A DNA stretch of 64,000 nt from Bacteroidota bacterium (GTDB lineage Bacteria; Bacteroidota; Bacteroidia; AKYH767-A; OLB10), in NCBI GenBank assembly GCA_016713525.1, contig JADJOZ010000004.1, positions 62,001-126,000 on the forward strand, given 5' to 3'. Each line of letters starts with the position of its first letter. Position 1 is the stretch's first letter. The notes beneath the pieces are model-generated. The model was not told where the DNA came from. It did not search any database and saw only the letters and a program-made list of their open reading frames with translations. Positions 45,567-54,462 of this stretch are shown here, piece by piece. The translations under genes and the position numbers were made by a program.

Positions 45567-46462
45567 TTATTGAATTCGTAATTTCTTCAGTATTTGATTC
45601 GAAACACCTGATTTTTTTTGAAGCGGATTATAGGGAAGTGTAAAAGCAAACTTTATAAAATCGACATACGATTTTTTCCAGGTTGATTGATGATGTGTGC
45701 CGCCATTTACAATTTGCAATTGCAGATTGAGTCCTGCATTTTCATTTTTGAGCGCAATAAATCATACATGTCGAGTGTATCATCAACCGCATCAATTACA
45801 CCATTTCCATTTCTGTCGCAAGTTTCATCATCGGTTCCGGCCATCAGCCAGCATTTGAAATAGGAAGGAATTTGAAGTGTTTTAATTTTATTGAAAAGTA
45901 TCCGGTCCGATTCGGTATATCCATGATTATAGCCTTTCGATCGCCACCACAGCGAACCACTTAATACACCGGCAATACCAAAATGTGCGGGATTAGAGGT
46001 TGCAATATCAAGTGCCGACAATCCACCTAACGAACAACCTGCAATGGCAGTGTAGCGGGGATTCGGAGGCGTATTGGTAACCGCATAAATATGAGGCAGC
46101 AATTCATCAATGATAAAGCGTTCATAGTGCGAGGCACCTGCGCCGCGTCCCATGTAATCGGGAATGCCTGCAACACCATATTCCACTTTCCTGATTCCGG
46201 CATGAACGGCAATTACCAGTGGCACCGCAATTGTTCCGGTGGCTGCCAGTTTTTTAAGTGAAAGTGCCAATTCGAGTTCTTTGAGGTCCTGACCATCGTT
46301 AATAATCAGTAATCCTTTAGATATCAATTGCTTGCCCTTCTTAACCTGCAAAATATCAACGGTAACCTGCCGTTGCAGCCAGGAGGACCATATAAGCAGG
46401 CGATCTGTCTTCACTTTAACCGGTAGCTCTTGATTATCAATTATATCAGATTCATTTAACAC
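45567..46462 (-). pseudogene. Alpha/beta-hydrolase esterase (esterase-D-like), frameshifted
   Basis: Esterase-D/enterochelin-esterase-like core: VPLVIAVHAGIRKVEYGV, YERFIIDELLPHIYAV, and the nucleophile AIAGCSLGGLSALDIA (GxSxG). The acid lies near WLMAGTDDETCDRNG. The frame as read ends at 45707. Restoring one G near 45759 (reads MYDLLALKNENAGLNL) brings in VNGGTHHQSTWKKSYVDFI with the catalytic His and a stop at 45567, 298 residues. Start is a GTG at 46462; no ATG or signal peptide is seen upstream. First gene of the esterase-BASS-acyltransferase operon, divergent from the amidoligase cluster. Confidence 0.72.
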
Positions 46463-46522
46463 CGCGTAAAGGTCTGTTTTAATCGGAGTCGCGGGAAAAT
46501 TAAATCAGAAACTTTTCAACAG

Positions 46523-46552
46523 TTGTACAATAACACCTTTTTAGTATATTTG
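46523..46552 (+). promoter_or_regulatory. Strong Bacteroidota-type promoter of the amidoligase cluster
   Basis: TTG (46523-46525), a 19-nt spacer and TATATTTG (46545-46552): a full match to the TTG-N19-TAnnTTTG pattern. The GTG start of the first gene is 14 nt further on. Confidence 0.7.
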
Positions 46553-46566
46553 AAAAAAACAGAACT

Positions 46567-47280
46567 GTGAAAGAAGAACATTTCCGCTGGCACTCTCCGA
46601 TCCTGGGAAAGGAGATGGATATGCTTGTATTTGGCACTGCCGGATATCCCGTAATTGTATTCCCGACGTCGATGGGCAGCTATACGCAGAACAAAGATTT
46701 TCATTTGATTGATGCGGTGAGCTGGTATGTAGAGCAGGAGTTGATCAAAGTTTATACACCTGCAAGCATCGACAATGAATCGTGGTATAACAAACAAATT
46801 CATCCGGCCGACCGCGCACGCAATCATGTGTTGTATGATCAGTTTATGATGGAAGAAGTAGTGCTTCCTGCACTTCGTGAAACAGGTCATTCGAAGGCTG
46901 CTTTTGCAGGATGTAGTTTCGGTGCATACCATGCAACTAACTTCGGACTCCGGCATCCCGATGTAACCGGATTTATCATCAATATGGGTGGTGCATTTGA
47001 TATTCGTTCGCAGGTGAAAGATTATTATGATGATAATGTATATTTTAATAATCCACCCGATTATTTACCCGGTCTGAATGATCCGCGAATTGGTGACATC
47101 AGAATGATATTCGGAACCGGCACCAATGATATGTGTATGGATGCTAATATTAAGATGTCGGAAGTGTTACATGCAAAAGGAATTCAGCATGTGCTGGATG
47201 TGCGTCAGGGTGCAGTGCACGACTCGCCCGTATGGCGCGAAATGTTTCCTGCTTATTTATCGATGTTGCCTTTGCGGTAA
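46567..47280 (+). CDS. Esterase family (alpha/beta hydrolase) protein of the amidoligase cluster
   Basis: A 237-residue cytosolic protein starting with GTG (MKEEHFRWHSPILGKEMDMLVFG). The nucleophile elbow is AAFAGCSFGAYHATN (GCSFG). The oxyanion region is VIVFPTSMGSYTQ, the acid lies near FGTGTNDMCMD, and the His near GAVHDSPVWREMFP. Similar small esterases stand next to ATP-grasp and carboxylate-amine ligases in many genomes (family knowledge of amidoligase gene neighbourhoods). It probably activates, releases or hydrolyses the product. The ATP-grasp gene starts 65 bp downstream. Confidence 0.82.
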   Translation: MKEEHFRWHSPILGKEMDMLVFGTAGYPVIVFPTSMGSYTQNKDFHLIDAVSWYVEQELIKVYTPASIDNESWYNKQIHPADRARNHVLYDQFMMEEVVLPALRETGHSKAAFAGCSFGAYHATNFGLRHPDVTGFIINMGGAFDIRSQVKDYYDDNVYFNNPPDYLPGLNDPRIGDIRMIFGTGTNDMCMDANIKMSEVLHAKGIQHVLDVRQGAVHDSPVWREMFPAYLSMLPLR

Positions 47281-47345
47281 GCATAAAATGTTTCATGAAA
47301 TTAGTTGTTAATCGAATTTATCTGTCATTATAAATTATTTGAATT

Positions 47346-48323
47346 ATGAAAAAGTGGGGAATTTTACACGGTCAGGAAAATGCTTTTCCAACCGCATTAA
47401 TCGAGAGTATCAATGCACGAAATCAAGGTGTTGTTGCAGAACAGGTAAAGATCGATAAGTTTATACAGGGTGAGGCTTCAGGATATGATGTAATTGTGGA
47501 TCGTATTTCGCACGACGTACCTTTTTATCGTGCCTGGGTTAAGAATGCTGCTGCTTTTGGAACTGCAGTTCTTAATAATCCCTATTGGCTCGATACGGAA
47601 GAAAAATTTATAGCAAATGTTGTTGCACTGCAGTTGGGTGTTCCGGTTCCTAAAACAGTTTTGTTGCCATCCAATCAGCATCCACCCGACACCAATGAAA
47701 ATTCATTCCGCAATTTAATGATGCCACTCGATTGGGATACTATTTTCAACCACATTGGTTTTCCTGCATACATGAAACCTTATGCCGGTGGCGGATGGAA
47801 ACATGTGTTTAAAATTAGAAATGCCGAAGAATTATATACGAAGCATCAGGAAACAGGAACATTAGTGATGTTGCTTCAGGAAGAAATTATTTTTGATGCT
47901 TATTTCCGTTGCTATTGCATTGGTGGCACCGATGTGCGCATCATGCCGTATGAGCCGCGTAATCCGCATCATCTGCGTTATGTAGCCGATTTCCCTCATG
48001 TAACCGATGAGTTAAAACATACGATGAAAGAACATGTACTCACGCTTAATAAAGCTTTGGGTTACGATATTAATACCATTGAATTCGCTGTGCGGGATGG
48101 CATTCCGTATGCAATCGATTTCACCAATCCCGCTCCCGATGCGAATCCTGATTCGGTTGGACAGGAAAATTTCGATTGGGTACTGAATGCAGTAACGGAT
48201 ATGGCTATACGAAGAGCATTGGCACATGATCCATCAAAAAACAATCTAAACTGGGGCTCCTTCATGCGGCGTTCGGCAAACGGCCTGCAGGTTGCAGAGC
48301 ATCAGGGTGTTGTTATGCAATAA
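47346..48323 (+). CDS. ATP-grasp domain-containing ligase
   Basis: A 325-residue protein with an N-terminal pre-ATP-grasp domain (MKKWGILHGQENAFPTALIESIN) and ATP-grasp elements: FPAYMKPYAGGGWKHVFKI (ATP-binding Lys and glycine loop), LVMLLQEEIIFD, and NTIEFAVRDGIPYAIDFTNPAPD (Mg-binding Glu and Asn). RimK-like ligases of this group join amino acids or similar amines to carboxylates through an acyl phosphate. Placed between the esterase and the GCS2-type ligase, both amide-bond-related. Acceptor and amine unknown. Confidence 0.85.
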   Translation: MKKWGILHGQENAFPTALIESINARNQGVVAEQVKIDKFIQGEASGYDVIVDRISHDVPFYRAWVKNAAAFGTAVLNNPYWLDTEEKFIANVVALQLGVPVPKTVLLPSNQHPPDTNENSFRNLMMPLDWDTIFNHIGFPAYMKPYAGGGWKHVFKIRNAEELYTKHQETGTLVMLLQEEIIFDAYFRCYCIGGTDVRIMPYEPRNPHHLRYVADFPHVTDELKHTMKEHVLTLNKALGYDINTIEFAVRDGIPYAIDFTNPAPDANPDSVGQENFDWVLNAVTDMAIRRALAHDPSKNNLNWGSFMRRSANGLQVAEHQGVVMQ

Positions 48324-48531
48324 TCAGTGGCAAGTGGCAAGTGGCAAGTAATCAGTGATCAGTGAAAAGTGATCAGTGACCAGTCATCAGTGAAGAGTTT
48401 GTAGAGACGCATTGATATGCGTCTATTTGCCCTGAGTACCGTCGAAGGGTGAGCAGTGACCAGTTATCTGTGATTGGGCATTAGTAATCAGTAATATGTA
48501 AATCAAAAATTAACAAAAAAATATTCGTTTT

Positions 48532-49704
48532 ATGTCGACTCCTATTTTAACACCATTGGTAACCGATAAACTGGTTGCGGAAATTACTGAAGCATCGAAT
48601 GAAAAATTACCACCATTTACGATTGGTATTGAGGAAGAATTTCAGGTTATAGATCCTGAAACGCGACAATTACGTTCACACATGCACCAGATTGTGGAAG
48701 GTGGCAAGGTGGTTCTGAAAGAGCAGGTGAAATCGGAGATGCACCAATCGGTAGTAGAGGTTGGAACGAATATTTGCCGCAATGTCAAGGAAGCCAAAGA
48801 AGAGGTAATTTACTTGCGTAAGATGGTTGCTGAACTGGCGAAACAACAAGGTTTGTGCATTGCTGCTGCAGGAACACATCCGTTTTCGATGTGGCAGGAT
48901 CAGCTGATCACCGATAATCCCCGTTACCATGAAATTGTGAATGAGATGCAGGATGCTGCTCGTTCGAATTTAATTTTCGGATTGCATGTGCATGTTGGAA
49001 TCGAGAACAGGGAGCAAGGAATTAAATTGCTGAATTCGGCACGTTACTTTCTGCCGCACATTTTTGCTCTTTCTACCAATTCCCCTTTCTGGCAGGGAAG
49101 AAATACCGGTTTTAAATCGTATCGTGTAAAAGTATTCGATAAATTCCCGAGAACCGGAATTCCCGATTTTTTCTCTAGTGCAGAAGAATACGATCGTTAT
49201 ATTAATCTGCTGATAAAAACGAAATGTATCGATAACGGTAAAAAAATATGGTTCGACCTTCGACTACATCCGTTTTTCAATACCATTGAATTCCGCATCT
49301 GTGATATTCCAATGCGTGTGGAAGAAACCATTGCATTGGCAGCATTAATGCAGGCAATAGTTGCTAAGCTGGTGAAGCTGATGGAACAAAATCTCGATTT
49401 CCGCCAGTATGGTCGCGCACTGATAAACGAAAATAAATGGCGTGCTGCACGCTATGGTATCGAAGGGAAATTAATTGATTTTGGTAAAGAACAGGAAGTG
49501 CCGGTGAAAGAACTTACACATGAATTGCTGGCATTTGTTGATGATGTACTCGATGAATTAGGTAGCCGCGAAGAGATTGCCTACATCCACAAAATGCTCG
49601 AAGATGGCACCGGAGCCGATCGCCAATTGGCAGTGTTTAAAAAAGAAGGAAATTTGAATGCGGTTGTGGATTATATTATTGCAGAAACAAATAAAGGACT
49701 TTAA
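48532..49704 (+). CDS. Carboxylate-amine ligase (GCS2 / YbdK type)
   Basis: A 390-residue glutamate-cysteine-ligase-2 family enzyme. The fold signature is FTIGIEEEFQVIDPETRQLR at ~27-46; SEMHQSVVEVGTNIC, AAAGTHPFSMW, NLIFGLHVHVGIENRE and PFFNTIEFRICDIPMRVEE carry the metal- and ATP-binding Glu, His and Arg. These enzymes form an amide between a carboxylate such as Glu gamma-carboxyl and an amine. The 208-bp gap to the ATP-grasp gene is filled with AAGTGGCAAGTGGC and ATCAGTGATCAGTG words, so co-transcription is likely but not certain. The last codons lie in a 42-bp palindrome. Confidence 0.88.
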   Translation: MSTPILTPLVTDKLVAEITEASNEKLPPFTIGIEEEFQVIDPETRQLRSHMHQIVEGGKVVLKEQVKSEMHQSVVEVGTNICRNVKEAKEEVIYLRKMVAELAKQQGLCIAAAGTHPFSMWQDQLITDNPRYHEIVNEMQDAARSNLIFGLHVHVGIENREQGIKLLNSARYFLPHIFALSTNSPFWQGRNTGFKSYRVKVFDKFPRTGIPDFFSSAEEYDRYINLLIKTKCIDNGKKIWFDLRLHPFFNTIEFRICDIPMRVEETIALAALMQAIVAKLVKLMEQNLDFRQYGRALINENKWRAARYGIEGKLIDFGKEQEVPVKELTHELLAFVDDVLDELGSREEIAYIHKMLEDGTGADRQLAVFKKEGNLNAVVDYIIAETNKGL

Positions 49705-49736
49705 TTCAAGCAGTATACTGCTTGAATTAAAGTCCT
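49695..49736. terminator. 42-bp perfect palindrome across the stop of the ligase gene
   Basis: Arms of 21 bp meet without a loop at 49715/49716. The left arm starts in the last codons (K-G-L-stop). Any transcript would fold into a long hairpin; cruciform extrusion is also possible. No long T tract follows. Confidence 0.75.
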
Positions 49737-49821
49737 ATTAAAATAAATTTTAGTAAAATCGATTATCGTTCTTATACAAATTATCCTTCTCATTGTGACT
49801 TGCATCTGCCATGCAGGCTTT

Positions 49822-50066
49822 GTTACTTTTTGCTTGACCAAAAAGTAACCCAAAAGTCAAGAACAGCATCAGGCACTTTCCTTCAATGTTTTGATGATTT
49901 TAGTGAAACACGTTTTGCCTAAAATGATTCTAAACTGTTGGAAGTTTGCCGTGCGCTGCTTTTTACTAAGATAGTTTTTCCCAAAGAAAAACTATCTTGT
50001 AAAAAAAGGCGCGAGTCGCGGCGCCAGACGGCAAACCACCAACAAGTGCTGGATGCTGTTCGGTCC
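49822..50066 (-). repeat. Structured ~245-bp repeat, copy 4, with compensatory stem changes
   Basis: Inverted like copy 3. In the tip stem AAGACAG/CTGTCTT of the other copies has become AAGATAG (49967-49973) / CTATCTT (49991-49997). In the middle stem GCCTT/AAGGC has become GCCGT (49947-49951) / ACGGC (50027-50031). Both changes keep pairing. The GC hairpin is unchanged. Confidence 0.88.
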
Positions 50067-50396
50067 TTAAGAGGGAATGATAGATGATAGATGGATTTGT
50101 GCTAAAACCCCGCATCAAAGCTAAAGCTTCTTGCGGGGACCTGGGTTAAGTGCACGAATAATATGTTTCTGCTTAATAAGAAATTTCGTTGGAATGATAA
50201 ATTGAATAGTTCGTGGTAAACTAACATGTCATTATTCAATTTCCAATTCTTGTTTATCAATATTCAATAGGATTAAGGTTGAAAAATTAAGGATTAAGGA
50301 TTGCCGGAGGGATCTCTGATCCTGACAACCCAAATGAATTAAAAATTAAGGATTAAGAATTAAGGATTTTTTTGTTCCACTTATTGAAGCAGCAAT
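50067..50396. other. Repeat-rich intergenic DNA
   Basis: GATAGATGATAG words, an element GCATCAAAGCTAAAGC, AATTCTTGTTTATCAATATTC words, and an inverted GGATC double-hairpin remnant (about 50301-50330, GGAGGGATCTCTGATCC). No gene. Confidence 0.5.
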
Positions 50397-50618
50397 ATCT
50401 TTTTAATAAGAAATACCAATCACCAAATAGCCGAATCATCAAATCATCAAATCAAGTGCAGTCACATCTTTTTAATACGGAATACCAATCACCAAATAGC
50501 CGAATCATCAAATCATCAAATCAAGTGCAGTCACATCTTTTTAATACGGAATACCAATCACCAAATAGCCGAATCATCAAATCATCAAATCAAGTGCAGT
50601 CACATCTTTTTAACTCGA
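50397..50618. repeat. Three tandem 69-bp repeats
   Basis: Exact 69-bp period of AATACCAATCACCAAATAGC, CGAATCATCAAATCATCAAA and TCAAGTGCAGTCACATC at about 50412, 50481 and 50550. A single further copy lies at 52312-52380. Since 69 is a multiple of 3 it reads as a repeated 23-residue peptide, but this lies upstream of the real start at 50660 and is not coding. Confidence 0.85.
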
Positions 50619-50659
50619 AAATAAAAATCAGCACATTAGCACATCAGCACATTAAGCAT

Positions 50660-52175
50660 ATGAAAAATTCACTATTATTTATTGTAATTCTATTTACGAT
50701 AGCAGCTAATGGCTTTTCCCAAACCAGTTTCAGAATAGAATTAGATACTTCTAGTGGAGCCACAGGACCTGATGTTGCTTCTACATTGGATGGTCATATT
50801 GCAGTTTCATATGCGAATCAGGATGACGATCTTATTTTGATGAAACTTGATACTTTAGGAAATGTCTTTTGGACCAAAAACTTTGGCGTGGACGGATTTA
50901 ACGGTTACGGTTACCAAAATTCTGAATTGACGGCCGCTATGGATAACTATTGGTGAAAAGGTGTCAAATGGGGTTTTAAATAAATTGAACAATAAAATGT
51001 ATTACAGTTTTGATCATGAGGAATATGCGGGATCAGGAAGTACATGCTGTTATAGTGAGGCATTAATTACAGTAAACGAATCTCTTACAATTAGTTCAAA
51101 AAAAAATTCGGTAAATACAGGACATTTCACTAAATTTATGGTATATGATGCTTCCATTAATATAGCATCTCTTGGTGTAGTCCCAGACGTTCCTAAAGGG
51201 TTCACTCAAATTGATTTTTATGATAGTTTGTTGAATTTGGAAATGTACAGGAGATTCTATTATGATACTACTATAGTTGGAGGAATGAGTATTATAGGGT
51301 ATGCACAGAAGGACAATAGTAAATATTTGTTGCTTACTGCTCGGCTAAACGCAAAATCGTATTTGGGTATTCAAAAATTAGATAGTTCCTGGAATACAAT
51401 TTATACCAAAATCTTAACCCCTGTGCCACCCGATTCCATAAATCCTTTTCCAAACTGGAATGCTAAAATTGGTGTCTCAAATAATGGAAACTTGATTATT
51501 GCGGGATTTTACAGGCATTTAGGGATAACAGGTCTTTCTTACTTCTTAAGTGAACTGGATGGTGCTGGAAATGTTTTGCATTCGTATCGAAGTATTGAAG
51601 ATACTACTTACATTTGTGCAATAGATATTGATACTCTTTCCGGAACTGCGTTGTTTGTCAGAACAGATTTCTCGTCATCAGTCCCCAAATTGCAATTGGA
51701 AAGGCAATTCCCTTCTTCACCCGCTTGCAATTTTGTACCTTTTCCTATGGCTCCTACGTCTATTACCATTACGGATTTACTATTTGTTTCTAGCGTTACT
51801 ACGACAATAAATTTGTTGCCGGTATTGAATACTGTTGGAGCCATAACTCCTGTAAATCTAAGTAAAATAGCAATTCCTTTGTGTGGAATTTTAAGTGGTA
51901 CTCAAGGAATACAACCTGATGAAAATTGTCAGACCATTAGCACCTATGCTGAAAATAGATTATACAATTTCAAGCCTGAAGAAAATTGTTATTTTAACTC
52001 AGGTTCAGAATTGATAATTTATAATATGTATGCACAGTTGGTTTTAAAAAAGCGTGTGCATCATACTTCTGATGCATTGAACCTTGATTTGTCTATGTTA
52101 CCTTCCGGTATATACTTAGTAAAAGTAGAATTTGAAAACCATAATATTGGCACTTCTAAATTTTACAAAAATTGA
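50660..52175 (+). pseudogene. Secreted protein with T9SS sorting domain, frameshifted
   Basis: Signal peptide MKNSLLFIVILFTIAANGFSQ at 50660, followed by DLILMKLDTLGNVFWTKNFG, a strand pattern common in delta-60 or propeller-like T9SS cargo. The frame stops at TGA 50954-50956 (MDNYW-stop). The +1 frame continues IGEKVSNGVLNKLNNKMYYSFDHEE to the sorting domain PSGIYLVKVEFENHNIGTSKFYKN (stop 52175). A loss of 5 bases by collapse of an ATTGG-ATTGG direct repeat would explain it (restored TATTGGATTGGTGAA), giving 506 residues; that is inference. The second half alone has no signal peptide. Confidence 0.72.
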
Positions 52176-52504
52176 AATCTAAACTTTTAACTTTCAACCA
52201 ATGAGCAGTCAAATCATTTTAATTCGAACACCCCTTGCACCTTGTCACCCTTCGACTTCGCTCAGGGCGGCGCTTGCCCCTTGCCCCTATGAAGCAGTAA
52301 TATCTTTTAATACGGAATACCAATCACCAAATAGCCGAATCATCAAATCACCAAATCAAGTGCAGTCACATCTTTTTAACTCGAAACTAAAAATCAGCAC
52401 ATCAGCACATCAGAAAATTAGCACATTATAAAGCAGTCACATCTTTTTAACTCGAAAATAAAAATCAGCAAATCAGCACATTAGCACATTAGCAAATTAA
52501 AAAT
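52176..52504. repeat. Repeat-rich spacer
   Basis: Holds a CCTTCGACTTCGCTCAGGGC element (about 52250), one more copy of the 69-bp unit (52312-52380), and CATCAGCACATCAG/TTAGCACATTAGC words that run up to the next start. The 76-codon frame across it is composed of these repeats and is not called. Confidence 0.65.
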
Positions 52505-53992
52505 ATGAAAAAATCTCTACTTTCCTTTCTTTTTCTGATTCAATTACAAATTTGTTTGGGTCAGCTTGTATTAAATACAAATGTTAGCGCAACCGGTTTG
52601 GCAAATTATCTGGCTGGCAGCGGCGTAAATATTTCAAATGCTAACGGTCAGTTTGCTCAGTCATCAAAGGCGACTTTTACCAATTCGGGTGTGACAGGTT
52701 TTAGTATGCCTTCGGGAATAATTTTATCGACTGGGCCACTTACTAATATCAATGACACCTCATTATTTCTTAATTCTATTGATCTGGGATTGCCGGGCGA
52801 TCCGCAATTGAATACTTTAATCTCGGGAGTTGTAACTGAGGATGCTAACTTTTTGGAATTCGATTTCGCTGTGGCAAGCGATTCTGCTGAATTTGAATTT
52901 GTTTTCAGCTCTGAAGAATATAATGAATATGCATTAACTAATTTTACAGATGTCTTTGGATTTTTTATTACAGGTCCGGGTTATACGCCAAATACAAATA
53001 TTGCTGTGTTACCCGGAACAAGTACCCCAATAAGTATCAATACGGTAAATAATGGGAATAACCAGAGCACTTCAACAGGCCCATGTACCAATTGTAGTTT
53101 TTATATCGATAATGTAGGAACAGGAGCAGTAGAACTCTCTAACGATGGATTTACGGTGCCTATTAAAATAAAGTTTGCAGTTCAACCATGTGTTACCTAT
53201 CATATTAAAATGGCAATTGCCGATGTCGGTGATGGCTTATATGATTCGCAGGTGGCTATACGCTTTCAGAGTTTTAGTGCTCTAGGCCAAATTAGTATAT
53301 TAAATAACGGTTTACCAGTGAGTTCACCTATGAATTTATGTGCAGGCGGAAGTCTTCTATTAAGTTCACCAGCCGCACCTAACCATGTGTGGACTACCGG
53401 AGACTCAACACAATGTATTACAGTTACAGCACCTGGAACTTATGCGATGTTTGTTACGGGTGGATCTTGTTTTGCTTATTCCAGTACGCTTCAGGTAGTT
53501 AGTTCCGGAAGTATTACTGCTCCGGTAATTGTCCAGAATGGCACAACTTTGACTATGACAGGCACTGCACCCACCGGTACTACTTATCAATGGTTTCAGG
53601 AATGCACACCAATTGCAGGAGCTACTTCAAGTTCGTATACACCACCGGCCTTAGGGTGTTATACGCTGGTAATTTATAATGGCAACTGTGAGGCTTCATC
53701 AAATGAAATTTGTACGGGTTCTACAGGGATTGCTGAATACGGAACAGAAACATTTAGCATATATCCACACCCCGTTAGTGGTTCTGCTACCATCTCAACC
53801 GGTTTTGAAAGCGGAACAATAACCGAATTTTCACTGTTCGACATGACTGGAAGAATGGTGATTCAAAAGAGTCGGGTTGCCACACCGAACTTTGAAATTC
53901 AAACAGGAAATATTGCTGCAGGTGTTTATATACTGGAAGTGCAAAACAATATGCACAACGAAATTATCAGACAAAAGATTGTTTTTAATTAA
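52505..53992 (+). CDS. Secreted choice-of-anchor L domain protein with T9SS sorting domain (495 aa)
   Basis: Signal peptide MKKSLLSFLFLIQLQICLGQ. Residues ~25-255 form a choice-of-anchor L domain: NYLAGSGVNISNANGQF, GIILSTGPLTNIND, LEFDFAVASDSAEFEFVFSSEEYNEYALTNFTDVFGFFITGPG, ISINTVNNG, TYHIKMAIADVGDGLYDSQVAI. A PKD-like or Ig-like repeat region precedes the sorting domain (SIYPHPVSGSATIST to GVYILEVQNNMHNEIIRQKIVFN). Likely a surface adhesin or matrix protein. GNAT gene starts 20 bp downstream. Confidence 0.87.
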   Translation: MKKSLLSFLFLIQLQICLGQLVLNTNVSATGLANYLAGSGVNISNANGQFAQSSKATFTNSGVTGFSMPSGIILSTGPLTNINDTSLFLNSIDLGLPGDPQLNTLISGVVTEDANFLEFDFAVASDSAEFEFVFSSEEYNEYALTNFTDVFGFFITGPGYTPNTNIAVLPGTSTPISINTVNNGNNQSTSTGPCTNCSFYIDNVGTGAVELSNDGFTVPIKIKFAVQPCVTYHIKMAIADVGDGLYDSQVAIRFQSFSALGQISILNNGLPVSSPMNLCAGGSLLLSSPAAPNHVWTTGDSTQCITVTAPGTYAMFVTGGSCFAYSSTLQVVSSGSITAPVIVQNGTTLTMTGTAPTGTTYQWFQECTPIAGATSSSYTPPALGCYTLVIYNGNCEASSNEICTGSTGIAEYGTETFSIYPHPVSGSATISTGFESGTITEFSLFDMTGRMVIQKSRVATPNFEIQTGNIAAGVYILEVQNNMHNEIIRQKIVFN

Positions 53993-54012
53993 GCTTGTAA
54001 TTAATTATTATA

Positions 54013-54462
54013 ATGCAATTCCGGGAAGCGCAAGTGACAGATATTCCACAAATGATGGAAATAAGAAATTCTGTCAAAGAAAACCAACTTTCAGATCCGG
54101 CATTAATTTCATTTGATGATTACTCAACATTTATCTCCAACCGAGGAAAAGGCTGGATAAGTTTGGAAGATGAATTAGTGACAGGCTTTGCAGTGGTCGA
54201 TTTAGTAGAGCATAATGTCTGGGCGCTTTTTGTCAGGCCCGGTTATGAGGGCAATGGAATTGGCACCATACTTCAACAGCTCCTGCTCACCTGGTATTTT
54301 CAGCAGACTTCCCATCCGGTTTGGCTCTCTACTTCTCCCGGCACACGTGCTGAAACATTTTACAGAAAATCGGGCTGGCACGAAACGGGTGTCTATGGTA
54401 AAGGTGAAATACGGTTTGAAAGAAATAAACCAGATAGCAACGCGCCACTGTCTGGACTGTGA
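54013..54462 (+). CDS. GNAT family N-acetyltransferase
   Basis: A 149-residue protein with the acetyl-CoA motif VRPGYEGNGIGTILQQLL (R-x-x-G-x-G/A type) at ~74-91, preceded by TGFAVVDLVEHNVWALF and followed by LSTSPGTRAETFYRKSGWHETG, which contains the C-terminal FYxxxGW motif. The last residues (SNAPLSGL) are encoded by an intergenic repeat that also occurs at ~58100 and ~56221, so the natural end was probably replaced. Acceptor unknown. Confidence 0.85.
   Translation: MQFREAQVTDIPQMMEIRNSVKENQLSDPALISFDDYSTFISNRGKGWISLEDELVTGFAVVDLVEHNVWALFVRPGYEGNGIGTILQQLLLTWYFQQTSHPVWLSTSPGTRAETFYRKSGWHETGVYGKGEIRFERNKPDSNAPLSGL

Noticed and set aside
46516..46956. 146-codon minus-strand frame
   Set aside because: Antisense shadow of the esterase gene at 46567-47280.
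50372..50659. Apparent 96-codon N-terminal extension of the T9SS gene
   Set aside because: It is made of 69-bp tandem repeats; the signal peptide begins at 50660.
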